From: Bog-756 sp963699345
GTDB taxonomy: Bacteria; Actinomycetota; Acidimicrobiia; Acidimicrobiales; RAAP-2
Direction: 5' to 3'
NCBI GenBank assembly: GCA_963699345.1
Contig: CAVOTL010000007.1
Coordinates: forward strand, 310,001 to 374,000
Length of the DNA stretch: 64,000 bases
Shown here: positions 9,257-18,006 of the stretch, in pieces
How positions within the stretch are numbered: the first letter of the stretch is position 1
Layout of the letters: each line of letters begins with the position of its first letter
The notes under the pieces: generated by a model
Database searches by the model: none
What the model saw: the letters and a program-made list of their open reading frames with translations, nothing else
Told to the model about the DNA's origin: nothing
Position numbers and translations under genes: made by a program

Positions 9257-11439
9257 CAGCTGCCCCCGAAGCGGATGGGCACGATCTCCGAGTAACCGTA
9301 GGGGTAGAACAGGCGCTGGTTGACCAGGTTCGCCTCGAAGTAGACCGGATCGGTCGATGCCTGGGTGCCGCGGATCACGAAGGTGGCGACGCCGTCCGCG
9401 TTGGTGAAGGCGGCCACTGGGGTCTGACCGACCTGGCCCTGGTTGATGATCGCCTGACCGAAGATCAGTCCCTGCTGGTCGTAGATGACCTGGCCGAGGT
9501 AGACGGGCACACCGGCCTGGTGCACCGGCCGGTCGATGGAGTCGAGGATCGTGGCCTCCAGGGTGACCGGTTCGCCGATCGGCACGACCCGGCTCACCGA
9601 GTTCGGATCGAGGGAGAGGTGGTAGGTGGTCGGGAGGTAGGACGAACTGACGCTGACCGTGGCCGGCGCCGAGGTGAAGGCGACGACCTGGAACCCGCCG
9701 GTGATGGGCGGTTGGGCGAAGAAGTTCGGCGCCAACAGCGTGTAATGGGCCCGGGCCCCGGGCGCCAGGACGGCCGGGCCGGACCGGGTCGGCCAGAAGG
9801 CGGTGAGCTGACCGCCGCTCTCCACACTGAAGGCCGGCGTCTGGGGGCGTCGTGTGCGATTCTGGACCTCCACTCCCAACTGGACCACGGTGGCGAGCTG
9901 TCCGGTGGTGCGCACCGACGTGATCCGGACCCCCATGGGGGCCGGCGAGGTGAAGACGGCCACGGCCGGCACCAGGCAGGCCACCAGTCCTCCGGCCACC
10001 ACCCACGGGACCCATGGAGGCGACCGGGACGGACGCCGATCCACCCGCGCACCCTTCTGGATCGACGTCGCCGCCACCAGGGCGGCGGGCAGGAGGGTGA
10101 CGAGGTAGCTCCCGAAGGACCGGGCAGAGAAGAACAGCACCACGGTCGGACAGAGGACCGCCCATGCCTTGAGGCTCGGGTAGGTCGCCACGAACACCAG
10201 CCAGAGCACCACGAACACCACCAGGAGCATGATCGAATAGGCCGCCAGTGATCCCCCGCCGAATCCCAGGAAGAGGGTGAGGCCGACCAGGCCCTGTCCG
10301 GCGGGAACGGCATGACTGGCGATCGGGGTGAGGACGCCGCTCCACCAGGCGTGGGGCGACAGGAGGACGAAGGGAAGGTTCGGCACCATGAACGCCCCCA
10401 GCGCGATCGCCAGGTAGCGGCCACCGGCGCGCAGACCCACCCGCCAACCCTGCGGCCGGGAGGCTTCGAGGGCGATGCCGGCGACCAGGAACGGAAGAAC
10501 GAGCCACGGCGTCTGTTTCACGGCCATGGCCAGTCCGAGCAGGACGGGACCCCGCCACAGCCACCAGCCACGTTCGTGGGCGAACCGGTCCCACTGGTAG
10601 ACGGCCCCGATGAGGAGCGGTACGAAGAGGGCGTCCGTGACGCCTCCGACGGCGTAGCCGATGTAGACCGCGAAGCTTCCGACGACGATGGCCAGCGGAC
10701 GGAGTGGACGGGGCAGGAGGACGAAGGTGAGCACGATCCCCAGTGCCCAGGCCAGGACGTTGACGGCCACCGCCATCTGGGACGACCATCCCGCCAGCAG
10801 CAGCGGCACGTAGAGCAGGAAGGAGAGGGCCGGATACGAGAGCGTGGTGACCTCGTGTCCGTTCAGGAGGAACGTGTAGCCGTCCGGCGAGACGTGGTAC
10901 AAGGCGAACGCCTGGGCCATGGAGTGGGTGTACGGGTTGACGCCGTGCCGCAGGAGTTGTGCCGCGTACTGGTCGAAGGCGATCTCGTCGGTGCCGTAGG
11001 AAGGGGCCGACCGGATCTGCAGAAGACTCCAGGCCAGGAACGCCCCCACGGTGAGGGCCAGGGTGACGCCGGCCAGGACACGTGCCGTCCAACGGCCCAC
11101 CGATCGTGGCTGCCACACGGCGACGATCGTCCCCACGCCCCACAGTCCGAGGACGACCACCGCCAGGCTCAGGATCGGGTACACGTCGACGAACCCGAAG
11201 AGCTGGAATCCCCACAGGAGCACCGTGAGCCCGGCCACCGACCACCACGCCCGGGCGGACACGGTGGCGGCTGCCGGTACCGCGGCGTCCGCTCCGGACC
11301 CTCCGGCGGGCTCGGGACCCGGGTCACCGGCTTCGGGCCGCTCGGTGGGCCCGGGGCCGGCGCTCCGCACCTTTACCGCTGCGGTGGAACGGCCGGTGTC
11401 CGGAAGCGGTTCCGCACCGGGCTCGTCACCGGTACCCAT
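9256..11439 (-). CDS. Polytopic GT-C/GT87-like membrane protein with extracellular beta domain
   Basis: 727 residues from ATG 11439. A soluble N-terminal tail of about 60 residues precedes roughly 11-13 membrane helices. The first large loop has YGTDEIAFDQYAAQLLRHG and GVNPYTHSM, the arrangement of GT-C mannosyl/arabinosyl-type transferases (GT87/DUF2029-like). The last 250 residues look like Ig-like or carbohydrate-binding beta domains (for example VPIGEPVTLEATILDSIDR). Likely role: transfer of a sugar to a cell-surface acceptor, with the substrate unknown. It is coupled to the downstream DUF2079-like gene. TACCCT lies 6 bases before the ATG and inside the 3' end region of the upstream lipoprotein gene. 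Confidence 0.7.
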   Translation of the reverse strand: MGTGDEPGAEPLPDTGRSTAAVKVRSAGPGPTERPEAGDPGPEPAGGSGADAAVPAAATVSARAWWSVAGLTVLLWGFQLFGFVDVYPILSLAVVVLGLWGVGTIVAVWQPRSVGRWTARVLAGVTLALTVGAFLAWSLLQIRSAPSYGTDEIAFDQYAAQLLRHGVNPYTHSMAQAFALYHVSPDGYTFLLNGHEVTTLSYPALSFLLYVPLLLAGWSSQMAVAVNVLAWALGIVLTFVLLPRPLRPLAIVVGSFAVYIGYAVGGVTDALFVPLLIGAVYQWDRFAHERGWWLWRGPVLLGLAMAVKQTPWLVLPFLVAGIALEASRPQGWRVGLRAGGRYLAIALGAFMVPNLPFVLLSPHAWWSGVLTPIASHAVPAGQGLVGLTLFLGFGGGSLAAYSIMLLVVFVVLWLVFVATYPSLKAWAVLCPTVVLFFSARSFGSYLVTLLPAALVAATSIQKGARVDRRPSRSPPWVPWVVAGGLVACLVPAVAVFTSPAPMGVRITSVRTTGQLATVVQLGVEVQNRTRRPQTPAFSVESGGQLTAFWPTRSGPAVLAPGARAHYTLLAPNFFAQPPITGGFQVVAFTSAPATVSVSSSYLPTTYHLSLDPNSVSRVVPIGEPVTLEATILDSIDRPVHQAGVPVYLGQVIYDQQGLIFGQAIINQGQVGQTPVAAFTNADGVATFVIRGTQASTDPVYFEANLVNQRLFYPYGYSEIVPIRFGGS

Positions 11440-11451
11440 GGGCAGAGGGTA
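11440..11451 (-). promoter_or_regulatory. Probable leaderless -10 element of the GT-C gene
   Basis: Minus-strand TACCCT (11451-11446), then CTGCCC, then the ATG at 11439. The spacing is the same as at rel. The element ends two bases before the stop codon of the preceding lipoprotein gene. Confidence 0.5.
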
Positions 11452-11452
11452 C

Positions 11453-12361
11453 TCAGGCCGCCAGGGGGAATACCTGGATGTTGCCGATGTCGTTGGTCCC
11501 AACGACCAGGTACAGGCTCCGTCCGTCGATGGACGGCTCCACCCCTACGCTGTTCGCCGGTGCCGGAAGCGCCCTGGTCTGGGACTCCGTCTGCACGTCC
11601 ACCACTCCGACGTTCACCCCACCGTCCGTGGATTTCAACACGTAGAGGGTCTGTCCGGAGGTCGAGATCCCCAGTGCCACCGGCGTCGCACCCACCGGAA
11701 AGCTGGCGACGACCATGCCGCTGCCGACCGAGATCTGGTCGAGGGTCCCCCCGGAGCCCACGGCGAACAGATTCTGGCCCGTGGGATCGACCACGATGCT
11801 CCGGGTGTCCAGGGGGACCGGCACCGACACGGTCGCTTTGTCCGTCTGCGAATTGACGAGCGTGACACTGGACGAGCTGGACGTCCCGTTGAGGACGTAG
11901 AAGGTCGTGCCGTCGGCCCCGGCGAAGACGGCCGACACCGGCGCGCCGATGGGCACCGTCGCCACCGGAACGCCGGAGGTACCGTTGCGGAGCTCGAGTG
12001 ATCCCGTGGTCCGGGTGCCGATGCCGACACCGAGCAGACCCGAGGGTGACTGGGCGATGGCCACCGAGTCGGCGGAGGCGGGCACGACCACGGTGATCTT
12101 TCCCGTCGCCAGGTTGAGCAACTGCAGATTGGCCGAGCCGGTCGGTCGGGCCAGGAGCCACATGTACCCGTTCGGTTGCGGCTGCGCCGCATCGGCGAGG
12201 CCCGCGGGCCCGGCGAATGTCTGGGTCGGGGCGTCTGCCGTCGTGGAGGTCGTGGTGGACGCGGAACTCGACCCTCCGCCGCACGCGGTCACCGTGAGCG
12301 CCACCGCGCCCACGACCACCGCCACCCCCCGTCGTCTCCGCCTCCGGGAACTGTCGGCCAA
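11453..12361 (-). CDS. Secreted lipoprotein with beta-propeller-like repeats
   Basis: 302 residues. An Arg-rich n-region and hydrophobic stretch end in the lipobox VTAC (Cys27), so it should be lipidated and held on the outer face of the membrane. After a Ser/Thr linker the rest has repeated blocks such as VGIGTRTTGSLELRNG, SIVVDPTGQNLFAVGSGG and ISTSGQTLYVLKS. These resemble YVTN/lactonase-type propeller blades. No catalytic motif was recognised. It lies 13 bases upstream of the GT-C gene on the same strand and 4 bases after the anchored surface protein, so the envelope genes probably act together. Confidence 0.7.
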   Translation of the reverse strand: MADSSRRRRRRGVAVVVGAVALTVTACGGGSSSASTTTSTTADAPTQTFAGPAGLADAAQPQPNGYMWLLARPTGSANLQLLNLATGKITVVVPASADSVAIAQSPSGLLGVGIGTRTTGSLELRNGTSGVPVATVPIGAPVSAVFAGADGTTFYVLNGTSSSSSVTLVNSQTDKATVSVPVPLDTRSIVVDPTGQNLFAVGSGGTLDQISVGSGMVVASFPVGATPVALGISTSGQTLYVLKSTDGGVNVGVVDVQTESQTRALPAPANSVGVEPSIDGRSLYLVVGTNDIGNIQVFPLAA

Positions 12362-12365
12362 CGAA

Positions 12366-13073
12366 TCAGGCGGTGCGCCCGCGTCGACGCACCACGACCA
12401 GCAGCATCACACCGACCGCGCACAGGAGGGCGGCGACGGCACCCTCGAGGATGAACGGCTTACCGGTCTGGCTCGAGGTCGCCCCGGCGATCGCCGTGGA
12501 ACCGACCGCCGTGGCCGCGACGCTCGTCGCGGCCACCTCGACCGTCGGGTCACTGGTGATGGAGAACGTGGCCGAGCCGGCTTTGACGGCGTCACCGCTC
12601 ACCGACTGGAGACCGGAGCCGGTGACCAGGTAGACGGTCGAGCCGGCGGTGATGGCTGACGAGGACACCGTGATGCTGACGGCGGGAAAACTCCCCGACT
12701 CCTTCACGCCGTCGGAGTAGATGCCGATCCCGAACGTGACGATGGGGCTGCCTCCCCCGGGAGGGACCACCGCGGACGAGCTGGCGTCCGTGATGACGAC
12801 CTGTACCGCGCCGGTGAACGCCCCCGCCGGGACCGTGGCCGTGATGGTCGAGCTGCCGACCGATCCGGTCGCCACCCCGCCGCCCGGCTGGATGGTCGTG
12901 GTCGACGCCACGGTGCCGGCCAGGCCGGCGGCCGTCCCCCCGGGCGTGGGTGTACCGCCCGGCGTGTAGCCGGTTCCTGCGCCATACGCGGTGGCGGGGG
13001 CGACGAACAGCGCGCCCGCCATGGCGACACCACCGGCGGCCACGGCCAATCGCGGGATGAAGGTCAATCGCAT
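12366..13073 (-). CDS. Secreted surface protein with C-terminal membrane anchor
   Basis: 235 residues from ATG 13073. The signal peptide is RLAVAAGGVAMAGALFVAPATAYGA, probably cleaved after ATA or AYG. A Gly/Thr-rich beta-type ectodomain follows. The C-terminus has a hydrophobic helix (EGAVAALLCAVGVMLLVVV) and the tail RRRGRTA. The anchor is preceded by SSQTGKP, a loose match to the xxxTG sorting motifs used by class E sortases (LAxTG is usual), so wall attachment by the sortase at 5876-7162 is possible but unproven. An in-frame start 57 bases upstream would put a non-signal sequence in front, so 13073 is preferred. Function unknown. Confidence 0.65.
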   Translation of the reverse strand: MRLTFIPRLAVAAGGVAMAGALFVAPATAYGAGTGYTPGGTPTPGGTAAGLAGTVASTTTIQPGGGVATGSVGSSTITATVPAGAFTGAVQVVITDASSSAVVPPGGGSPIVTFGIGIYSDGVKESGSFPAVSITVSSSAITAGSTVYLVTGSGLQSVSGDAVKAGSATFSITSDPTVEVAATSVAATAVGSTAIAGATSSQTGKPFILEGAVAALLCAVGVMLLVVVRRRGRTA

Positions 13074-13250
13074 CCGGGTACACCGCCTTCGATCGGAACA
13101 GTCCGCGGGTGGACTGCACTGAAACACCACGTCCAGGTGGGTTGCAACGGCATGCTAGGGCCGCACTGTCGCCTCAGCAAGAGATTGCTCCGCCACCTCG
13201 CGAAGGGTCACCGACCGCCCCGGTGCCGCGACACACGGGCCGACGGCGGT
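13074..13250. other. Intergenic leader of the surface protein gene
   Basis: This stretch lies between the secF stop and the surface-protein start. On the minus strand the 5' leader contains the inverted repeat CAGTCC-acccgc-GGACTG (fwd 13099-13116). A TAGCAT hexamer further upstream could be a -10 element. No ORF with coding character was seen. Confidence 0.3.
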
Positions 13251-14675
13251 TCAACCGAAGTTCAGCGCCGCTTCCCCTTGCCCTTGCCCTTGCGGGGACG
13301 CGGCGGTGGTCGGTTGCCCGCCGGGCGCGGTCGAGCCCTTCGAGGACCGGGAGGCCGAGCCCCCGCCCCCCGAGGTGGCGACCTTGTCGGCGGCCGCCAC
13401 TGTGGCCGCGGTGGCGACCGTGGCCTTCTTGGCGCCGGCCCCGGGGCGGATCACGCCCGTGGCCGTGCGGGACTTGCCCTGCCCCCGTCCGGCGCCACCG
13501 GCACCGGCCATGGCCGCCGCCATGGCCGGGGTGAGGGTCGGCCCGCGGTCGCCCCGGGCCTCCAGCCGCTGGCGGATGGTGATGTAGCGGGGCTCGCGCT
13601 CCTTCATGAGGGCGAGGAGGGGTGACGCGATGAAGATCGAGGAGTACGCACCACTGGTGAGGCCGATGACCAGGGCGAGGCCGAAGCTCTGCAGGGTGGT
13701 GGCGCCGAGCAGCAGTGAGCCGATGAGCAGGACCGACAGCACCGGGATGATGGCGACCAGTGACGTGTTGATCGACCGGGCGAGTGTCTGGTTCATCGAC
13801 AGGTTGACCATCTCGGAGTACGTGATGCGGCCGGACGCGCCCAGACCCTGGGCGTTGTCACGGATCCGGTCGAACACCACCACGGTGTCGTACAACGAAT
13901 AGCCGAGCACGGTCAGCACGGCCACCACCGTGTCCGGGGTCACCTGGAATTGGAAGATGGAATAGATCCCCACCACGACGAGGATGTCGTGGAACACGGC
14001 CACGATGGCGGACACGGCCATCTTGAACTCGAACCGGATCGAGATGTAGGCGGTCACCAGGATGAAGAAGATGACCAGGGCCTGGATGGCCTTGTTGGTC
14101 ACGTTCGAACCCCACGTGGCTCCGACCTGGTTGATGCTCACATCGTTGCGGGGCACGTGGGCGGCATCGGCCAGGGCGGCCTGCACCTTCAGCAGGCTGG
14201 ACTGCTGCTCGTCGGACGGCACGTTCGCCAGATCGGCGGTGACCTGGATCTGCTTCTGCCCGTTCAGCTGGTTGGTCAGTTGCACGACCGTGGGCGACGT
14301 GACGCCGGCCGACTTGGCGGCGGCCGTCGCCTGGGCCACCGTCAGGGTCTGCGACGACACGAGCCAGGAGCGGCCACCTTTGAAGTCGATGCCCTCGTTG
14401 AGTCCCCGGGTGGACAGCGAGATGATCCCGACCAGGATGATGAGGGCCGAGACCCCGAACCACCAACGACGGTTGCCGATGAAGTCGAACGACGTCTGGC
14501 CGCGGTAGAGGCGCAGGAAGACGTTCGGGCGCTTCTCCCCCTTCTCCACCGCGTCCTCGACGGCGGCGGCGTTGGCCAGTTCCTCCTCGAACTCCTCGTC
14601 GAGCTCCTCGGCCAGCTCCTCGGCCAGCTCCTCCTGGGGCAGTTCCTCGTCGCCGGTCGGCGTCTCCTCGCTCAT
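13251..14675 (-). CDS. secF: Protein translocase subunit SecF
   Basis: 474 residues. An unusually acidic N-terminal tail (Glu-rich, residues 8-45) precedes the SecF core, with the first helix after IGNRRWWFGVSALIILV. The core includes GIDFKGG (SecD/SecF signature), a periplasmic-type P1 domain, and helices 2-6 with VLGYSLYDTVVVFDRIRDN and the conserved SINTS. It works with SecD to use the proton gradient during late protein export. A 90-residue Gly/Ala/Ser/Lys-rich C-terminal tail is longer than usual. The start overlaps the secD stop by 4 bases (ATGA). Confidence 0.95.
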   Translation of the reverse strand: MSEETPTGDEELPQEELAEELAEELDEEFEEELANAAAVEDAVEKGEKRPNVFLRLYRGQTSFDFIGNRRWWFGVSALIILVGIISLSTRGLNEGIDFKGGRSWLVSSQTLTVAQATAAAKSAGVTSPTVVQLTNQLNGQKQIQVTADLANVPSDEQQSSLLKVQAALADAAHVPRNDVSINQVGATWGSNVTNKAIQALVIFFILVTAYISIRFEFKMAVSAIVAVFHDILVVVGIYSIFQFQVTPDTVVAVLTVLGYSLYDTVVVFDRIRDNAQGLGASGRITYSEMVNLSMNQTLARSINTSLVAIIPVLSVLLIGSLLLGATTLQSFGLALVIGLTSGAYSSIFIASPLLALMKEREPRYITIRQRLEARGDRGPTLTPAMAAAMAGAGGAGRGQGKSRTATGVIRPGAGAKKATVATAATVAAADKVATSGGGGSASRSSKGSTAPGGQPTTAASPQGQGQGEAALNFG

Positions 14676-16225
14676 GCCTCCACCCCCGCTCCGACACCGA
14701 GACCACTGGCCACACCCATCGACCGGGCGTCGGTGGCCCCCTGGCTACGGCCCAGGAGGATGACGAAGGGCCGGGTGAAGAAGTAGGTGACGGCCACGTC
14801 GAGCACGGTCGAGATCCCGAGGAAGAGGGCGAAGCCCTGCACCGGCCCGATCGAGAACTTGTAGAGCACGAGGGCGCCGAGCAGCGACACGAAGTCAGCG
14901 GCCAGCACGGTGCGGAAGGCACTCTTGAAACCCCGGTCGACGCTGGTCCGCACGGTGCGCCCTGAGCGCGTCTCGTCCTTCAACCGTTCGAAATAGACGA
15001 TGTAGGAGTCCACCGTGATACCGATCGAGACGATGATGCCGATGACGCCGGCCAGGTCGATCGTCGTGTTGAAGGCCTGACCCATCCAGGCCACGATCGA
15101 CCACAGCAGGGCGCCGGTTACGGCGAGTCCGGAGACCACCACCAGGCCGAGTACCCGGTAGTAGAAGACCATGTAGATCATGACGGCCAACAGGCCGATC
15201 AGACCGGCGATCAGACCGGCCTGCAACGACGACTTGCCGAGCGACGGCGACACCGTCTGGACGGTCTGCTGGTCGAGCCGGACGGGCAGGGCCCCGTAGT
15301 TGAGCTCGGTGGCGAGGGCCTTGGCCTGGTCCTCGGTGAAGCTGCCCGAGATCTGCACCTGGCCGTCGAACGAGGTGAACGACGACTGTGTGGGCTGGGT
15401 GACGGGTGCCGAGATCACCTGGCCGTCGAGGTCGATGCCGATGATGGCGTGGAACTGCTCCTGGGCCAGCGTGTCCCACTGCGTCGCCCCGGTGCTGGTG
15501 AGGTTCAGGTTGACCGACCACTGACCACTGTTCAGCTGGGCGCTCGCCGACTTGATCTGGGCACCGGTCAGCCCGGCGGGGCCGAGGACGTAGCGGGCGG
15601 TGCCCTGACCCGGGAGGCCGGGCAGCAGGACCGTCGCGTTCTTGGCGTCCGCGAAGGGTGACGTCGACTTGTACGGGGCGAACTGCGGGTCCGCCTGGAT
15701 GGAACTCAGGTTCGACGTGTACCCGCCGGTGGCGTTGGAGTTCGGGACCACGCCGATGTTGGCCTTGGTCAACGCGGTCGACGACGAACAGGTCGGCAGC
15801 GTCCCGGTGGACGCCGTCGCCCCCTTGGCCACCGAGAAGGCCGGGGCGTAGCAGAGCGCCGGCCGGAAGAAGAGCTGGGCCGTCTTGCCCAGCTGGTCGA
15901 GGATCTGCTGGGTGTTGCGCTGCCCCGGGATGGACGCACCGATCAGCGCACAGGAGTGGGTGCCGTCGGGGCACTTCGACGATCCCTGACTCGACACCGT
16001 GGCCCCGCTCGAGCCGCTGCCGACCCGCTCGTTGAGAATGGTGATGATGGTGTCGAGCTCGGCGTTGGTCACCGGGGTATGGGTCTCGTAGACCACGGAC
16101 AGGCCCCCGGCGAGGTCGAGGCCGAGTTTGGGCGACCATCCGGCGGCGAGGGACGCCACCAGCGCCACCACCGCGATGGTCACCACGGACAGGAGGCTGA
16201 TCCAGAGGGGACGCTTGTCGCGCAT
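14672..16225 (-). CDS. secD: Protein translocase subunit SecD
   Basis: 517 residues from ATG 16225. The first helix (WISLLSVVTIAVVALVASLA) is followed by LGLDLAGGLSVVYE, the conserved DLxGG signature. A large extracytoplasmic domain and five further helices follow, with IGIIVSIGITVDSYIVYFERLKDE near the fourth. It forms the SecDF-YajC accessory complex of the Sec translocon. The gene order yajC-secD-secF with a 4-base overlap and a 4-base gap shows one operon. The open frame extends upstream, but into yajC, where the downstream ATG is the sensible start. Confidence 0.95.
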   Translation of the reverse strand: MRDKRPLWISLLSVVTIAVVALVASLAAGWSPKLGLDLAGGLSVVYETHTPVTNAELDTIITILNERVGSGSSGATVSSQGSSKCPDGTHSCALIGASIPGQRNTQQILDQLGKTAQLFFRPALCYAPAFSVAKGATASTGTLPTCSSSTALTKANIGVVPNSNATGGYTSNLSSIQADPQFAPYKSTSPFADAKNATVLLPGLPGQGTARYVLGPAGLTGAQIKSASAQLNSGQWSVNLNLTSTGATQWDTLAQEQFHAIIGIDLDGQVISAPVTQPTQSSFTSFDGQVQISGSFTEDQAKALATELNYGALPVRLDQQTVQTVSPSLGKSSLQAGLIAGLIGLLAVMIYMVFYYRVLGLVVVSGLAVTGALLWSIVAWMGQAFNTTIDLAGVIGIIVSIGITVDSYIVYFERLKDETRSGRTVRTSVDRGFKSAFRTVLAADFVSLLGALVLYKFSIGPVQGFALFLGISTVLDVAVTYFFTRPFVILLGRSQGATDARSMGVASGLGVGAGVEA

Positions 16226-16229
16226 CGGC

Positions 16230-16790
16230 TCAGACCGTCGGTGGCGCGTCGGGTCCCGACACGTCGTCGTCGTCGTCTTCGGCGGGCGGCGGGGTGGTGG
16301 GGGCCTTCGGGTCGTGGGCCACGTCCACGGGCCGGTCGCCCTCGGCCCCGGACTCCGACGGGGGCTCCGACGGAGGGACGGGGCCCTCGTGGTCGCTGTC
16401 GTCCTCGTGGTCGTCGGCGGACTCGTGATCGTCCTCCGCCGAGCCGTCGACGACGTCGGTCGGGGGCACGACGGGCTCGAGCTTGCGCAGGATGTACGGG
16501 CGGAGCACCACGAACGAGGCACCGACGCTCGTCTCGAGGGTCACCCGGTCGTCCTCGATGTCGAGGACGCGTCCCACGATGCCGCCCGCCGTCACGACCT
16601 CGTCGCCCACCTCGTAGGCGTTCGACTGCGTCCGGGCCGCCCGCTGCTTCTTCTGCTGGGGGCGGTAGATGAGGAAGTAGAAGGCGGCACCGATCACCAC
16701 GAAGACGAGGATCGTCGAACTCCCCGTCGACGACGACTTCGTCGAGGTGGCGCCGAACAGGGCCGCGAGGGTCCCGGGGACAGCCGTCAT
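16230..16790 (-). CDS. yajC: Preprotein translocase subunit YajC
   Basis: 186 residues from ATG 16790. A single N-terminal membrane helix (ILVFVVIGAAFYFLIYRP) is followed by the QQKKQRA basic patch and the conserved block VGDEVVTAGGIVGRV. The second half is an acidic Asp/Glu/Pro-rich tail of about 90 residues that makes it nearly twice the usual YajC length. It is first in the yajC-secD-secF operon. A TACAGT hexamer at 16837-16832 could be its -10, giving a leader of about 35 bases. Confidence 0.93.
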   Translation of the reverse strand: MTAVPGTLAALFGATSTKSSSTGSSTILVFVVIGAAFYFLIYRPQQKKQRAARTQSNAYEVGDEVVTAGGIVGRVLDIEDDRVTLETSVGASFVVLRPYILRKLEPVVPPTDVVDGSAEDDHESADDHEDDSDHEGPVPPSEPPSESGAEGDRPVDVAHDPKAPTTPPPAEDDDDDVSGPDAPPTV

Positions 16791-16831
16791 CGTGGGTTCT
16801 GGAAGGAGGTGGGGGTGGTCACGGCGCCCCG

Positions 16832-16837
16832 ACTGTA
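16832..16837 (-). promoter_or_regulatory. Candidate -10 for yajC-secD-secF
   Basis: Minus-strand TACAGT lies about 42 bases upstream of the yajC ATG in the short gap after tgt. No good -35 is visible. Confidence 0.35.
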
Positions 16838-16890
16838 GCCCAGCGCGCTCCGCCGGTCCGCACAACCCCCTGCTCGGGGGCCGGAGCGTC

Positions 16891-18006
16891 CTAGACGTCC
16901 CAGACGGCGCGGGTGCGCCCCACCAGGGCGGACAGGGTGCCCGAGGCGATGGCGGCCCGGGCGTCGTCCATCAACCCGAGCACGTAGGCGAGGTTGTGGA
17001 TGGAGCACAGTCGCAGCGCGGTCGGCTCGCCGGTGGTCAGCAGGTGGCGCAGGTAGCCCCGCGACCAGCGGGCGCACGTGGAACAGGCGCACTCCGGGTC
17101 GAGGGGGGCGTCGTCGGTGGCGTGGACCGCGTTGCGCAGGTTGACCCGTCCCGAGCGGGTCCAGATCGTGCCGTGCCGGGCCGCCCGCGTCGGAGCCACG
17201 CAGTCGAACTGGTCGACACCGAGCGCCACGGCCTCGAGCATGCCGATCGGGTCCCCCACCCCCATCAGGTACCGCGGCCGCTCGACCGGGAGCTCGGGCA
17301 CCGTGGCCGCCAGCGTCTCCAGCATCGCCCCGCGTGGCTCCCCCACCGACAGGCCCCCGATGCCGTAGCCGTCGAAGTCGAGGTCCACCGTGCGCCGGGC
17401 ACTCTCCACCCGGAGGTCCGGGTCCGTCCCACCCTGGACGATCCCGAACAGCGCCTGGCCCTCGGGCCGGGCCTCGAGGCGATCGTGGTGGGCCCGGGCC
17501 CGGGCGGCCCACCGCGCCGTCCGCTCGACGGCGAGCGCGAGGATCTCCCCGGAGGCCGGCAGCGACGCGCACACGTCGAGCACCATCTGGATGTCCGCCC
17601 CCAGCAGTCCCTGGACCTCCACGGCCACTTCGGGGGTGAGCCGGGTGGGCGCTCCGTCGTAGACCGACGCGAACGTGACCCCCTCGTCGTCCACCCGGGG
17701 GCGCAGCGAGTGGACCTGGAACCCGCCCGAATCCGTGAGCAGGTGACCCCGGAACCCGGTGAAGCCGTGCAGACCGCCGAGGGCGGCCACCGTGGAGGCC
17801 CCGGGGCGCAGCATCAGGTGGTAGGTGTTGGCCAGCACGACCTCGGCCCCGAGGGACTCGAGATCGGCGGCGTCGAGGGCCTTGACCGCGCCTCTCGTAC
17901 CCACCGGCATGAAGGCCGGTATCCGGTACGACCCTCGGGCGGTGGTCACCCGGCCGCACCGCGCCGCCCCGTCGGTGGCGGTCACTTCGACGATCGACGG
18001 GTTCAC
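16891..18006 (-). CDS. tgt: tRNA-guanine transglycosylase
   Basis: 371 residues from GTG 18006, normal for bacterial Tgt. It exchanges G34 for preQ1 in tRNAs with GUN anticodons. Visible features are MPVGTRGAVKALD, the nucleophile and base-recognition region LLTDSGGFQVHSL, GIVQGGTDPDLR, GGLSVGEP, the catalytic-Asp region GVDQFDCVAPTRAARHG and the zinc site CACSTCARWSRGYLRHL. The start codon overlaps the queA stop (GTGA), which fixes the start and couples it to queA, the next enzyme in queuosine synthesis. Confidence 0.96.
   Translation of the reverse strand: MNPSIVEVTATDGAARCGRVTTARGSYRIPAFMPVGTRGAVKALDAADLESLGAEVVLANTYHLMLRPGASTVAALGGLHGFTGFRGHLLTDSGGFQVHSLRPRVDDEGVTFASVYDGAPTRLTPEVAVEVQGLLGADIQMVLDVCASLPASGEILALAVERTARWAARARAHHDRLEARPEGQALFGIVQGGTDPDLRVESARRTVDLDFDGYGIGGLSVGEPRGAMLETLAATVPELPVERPRYLMGVGDPIGMLEAVALGVDQFDCVAPTRAARHGTIWTRSGRVNLRNAVHATDDAPLDPECACSTCARWSRGYLRHLLTTGEPTALRLCSIHNLAYVLGLMDDARAAIASGTLSALVGRTRAVWDV

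Noticed and set aside
7196..11248. One giant 1350-residue membrane protein
   Set aside because: The upstream half is out of frame with the GT-C gene and Pro/Arg-rich; the downstream gene has its own ATG in a TGATG overlap at 9256.
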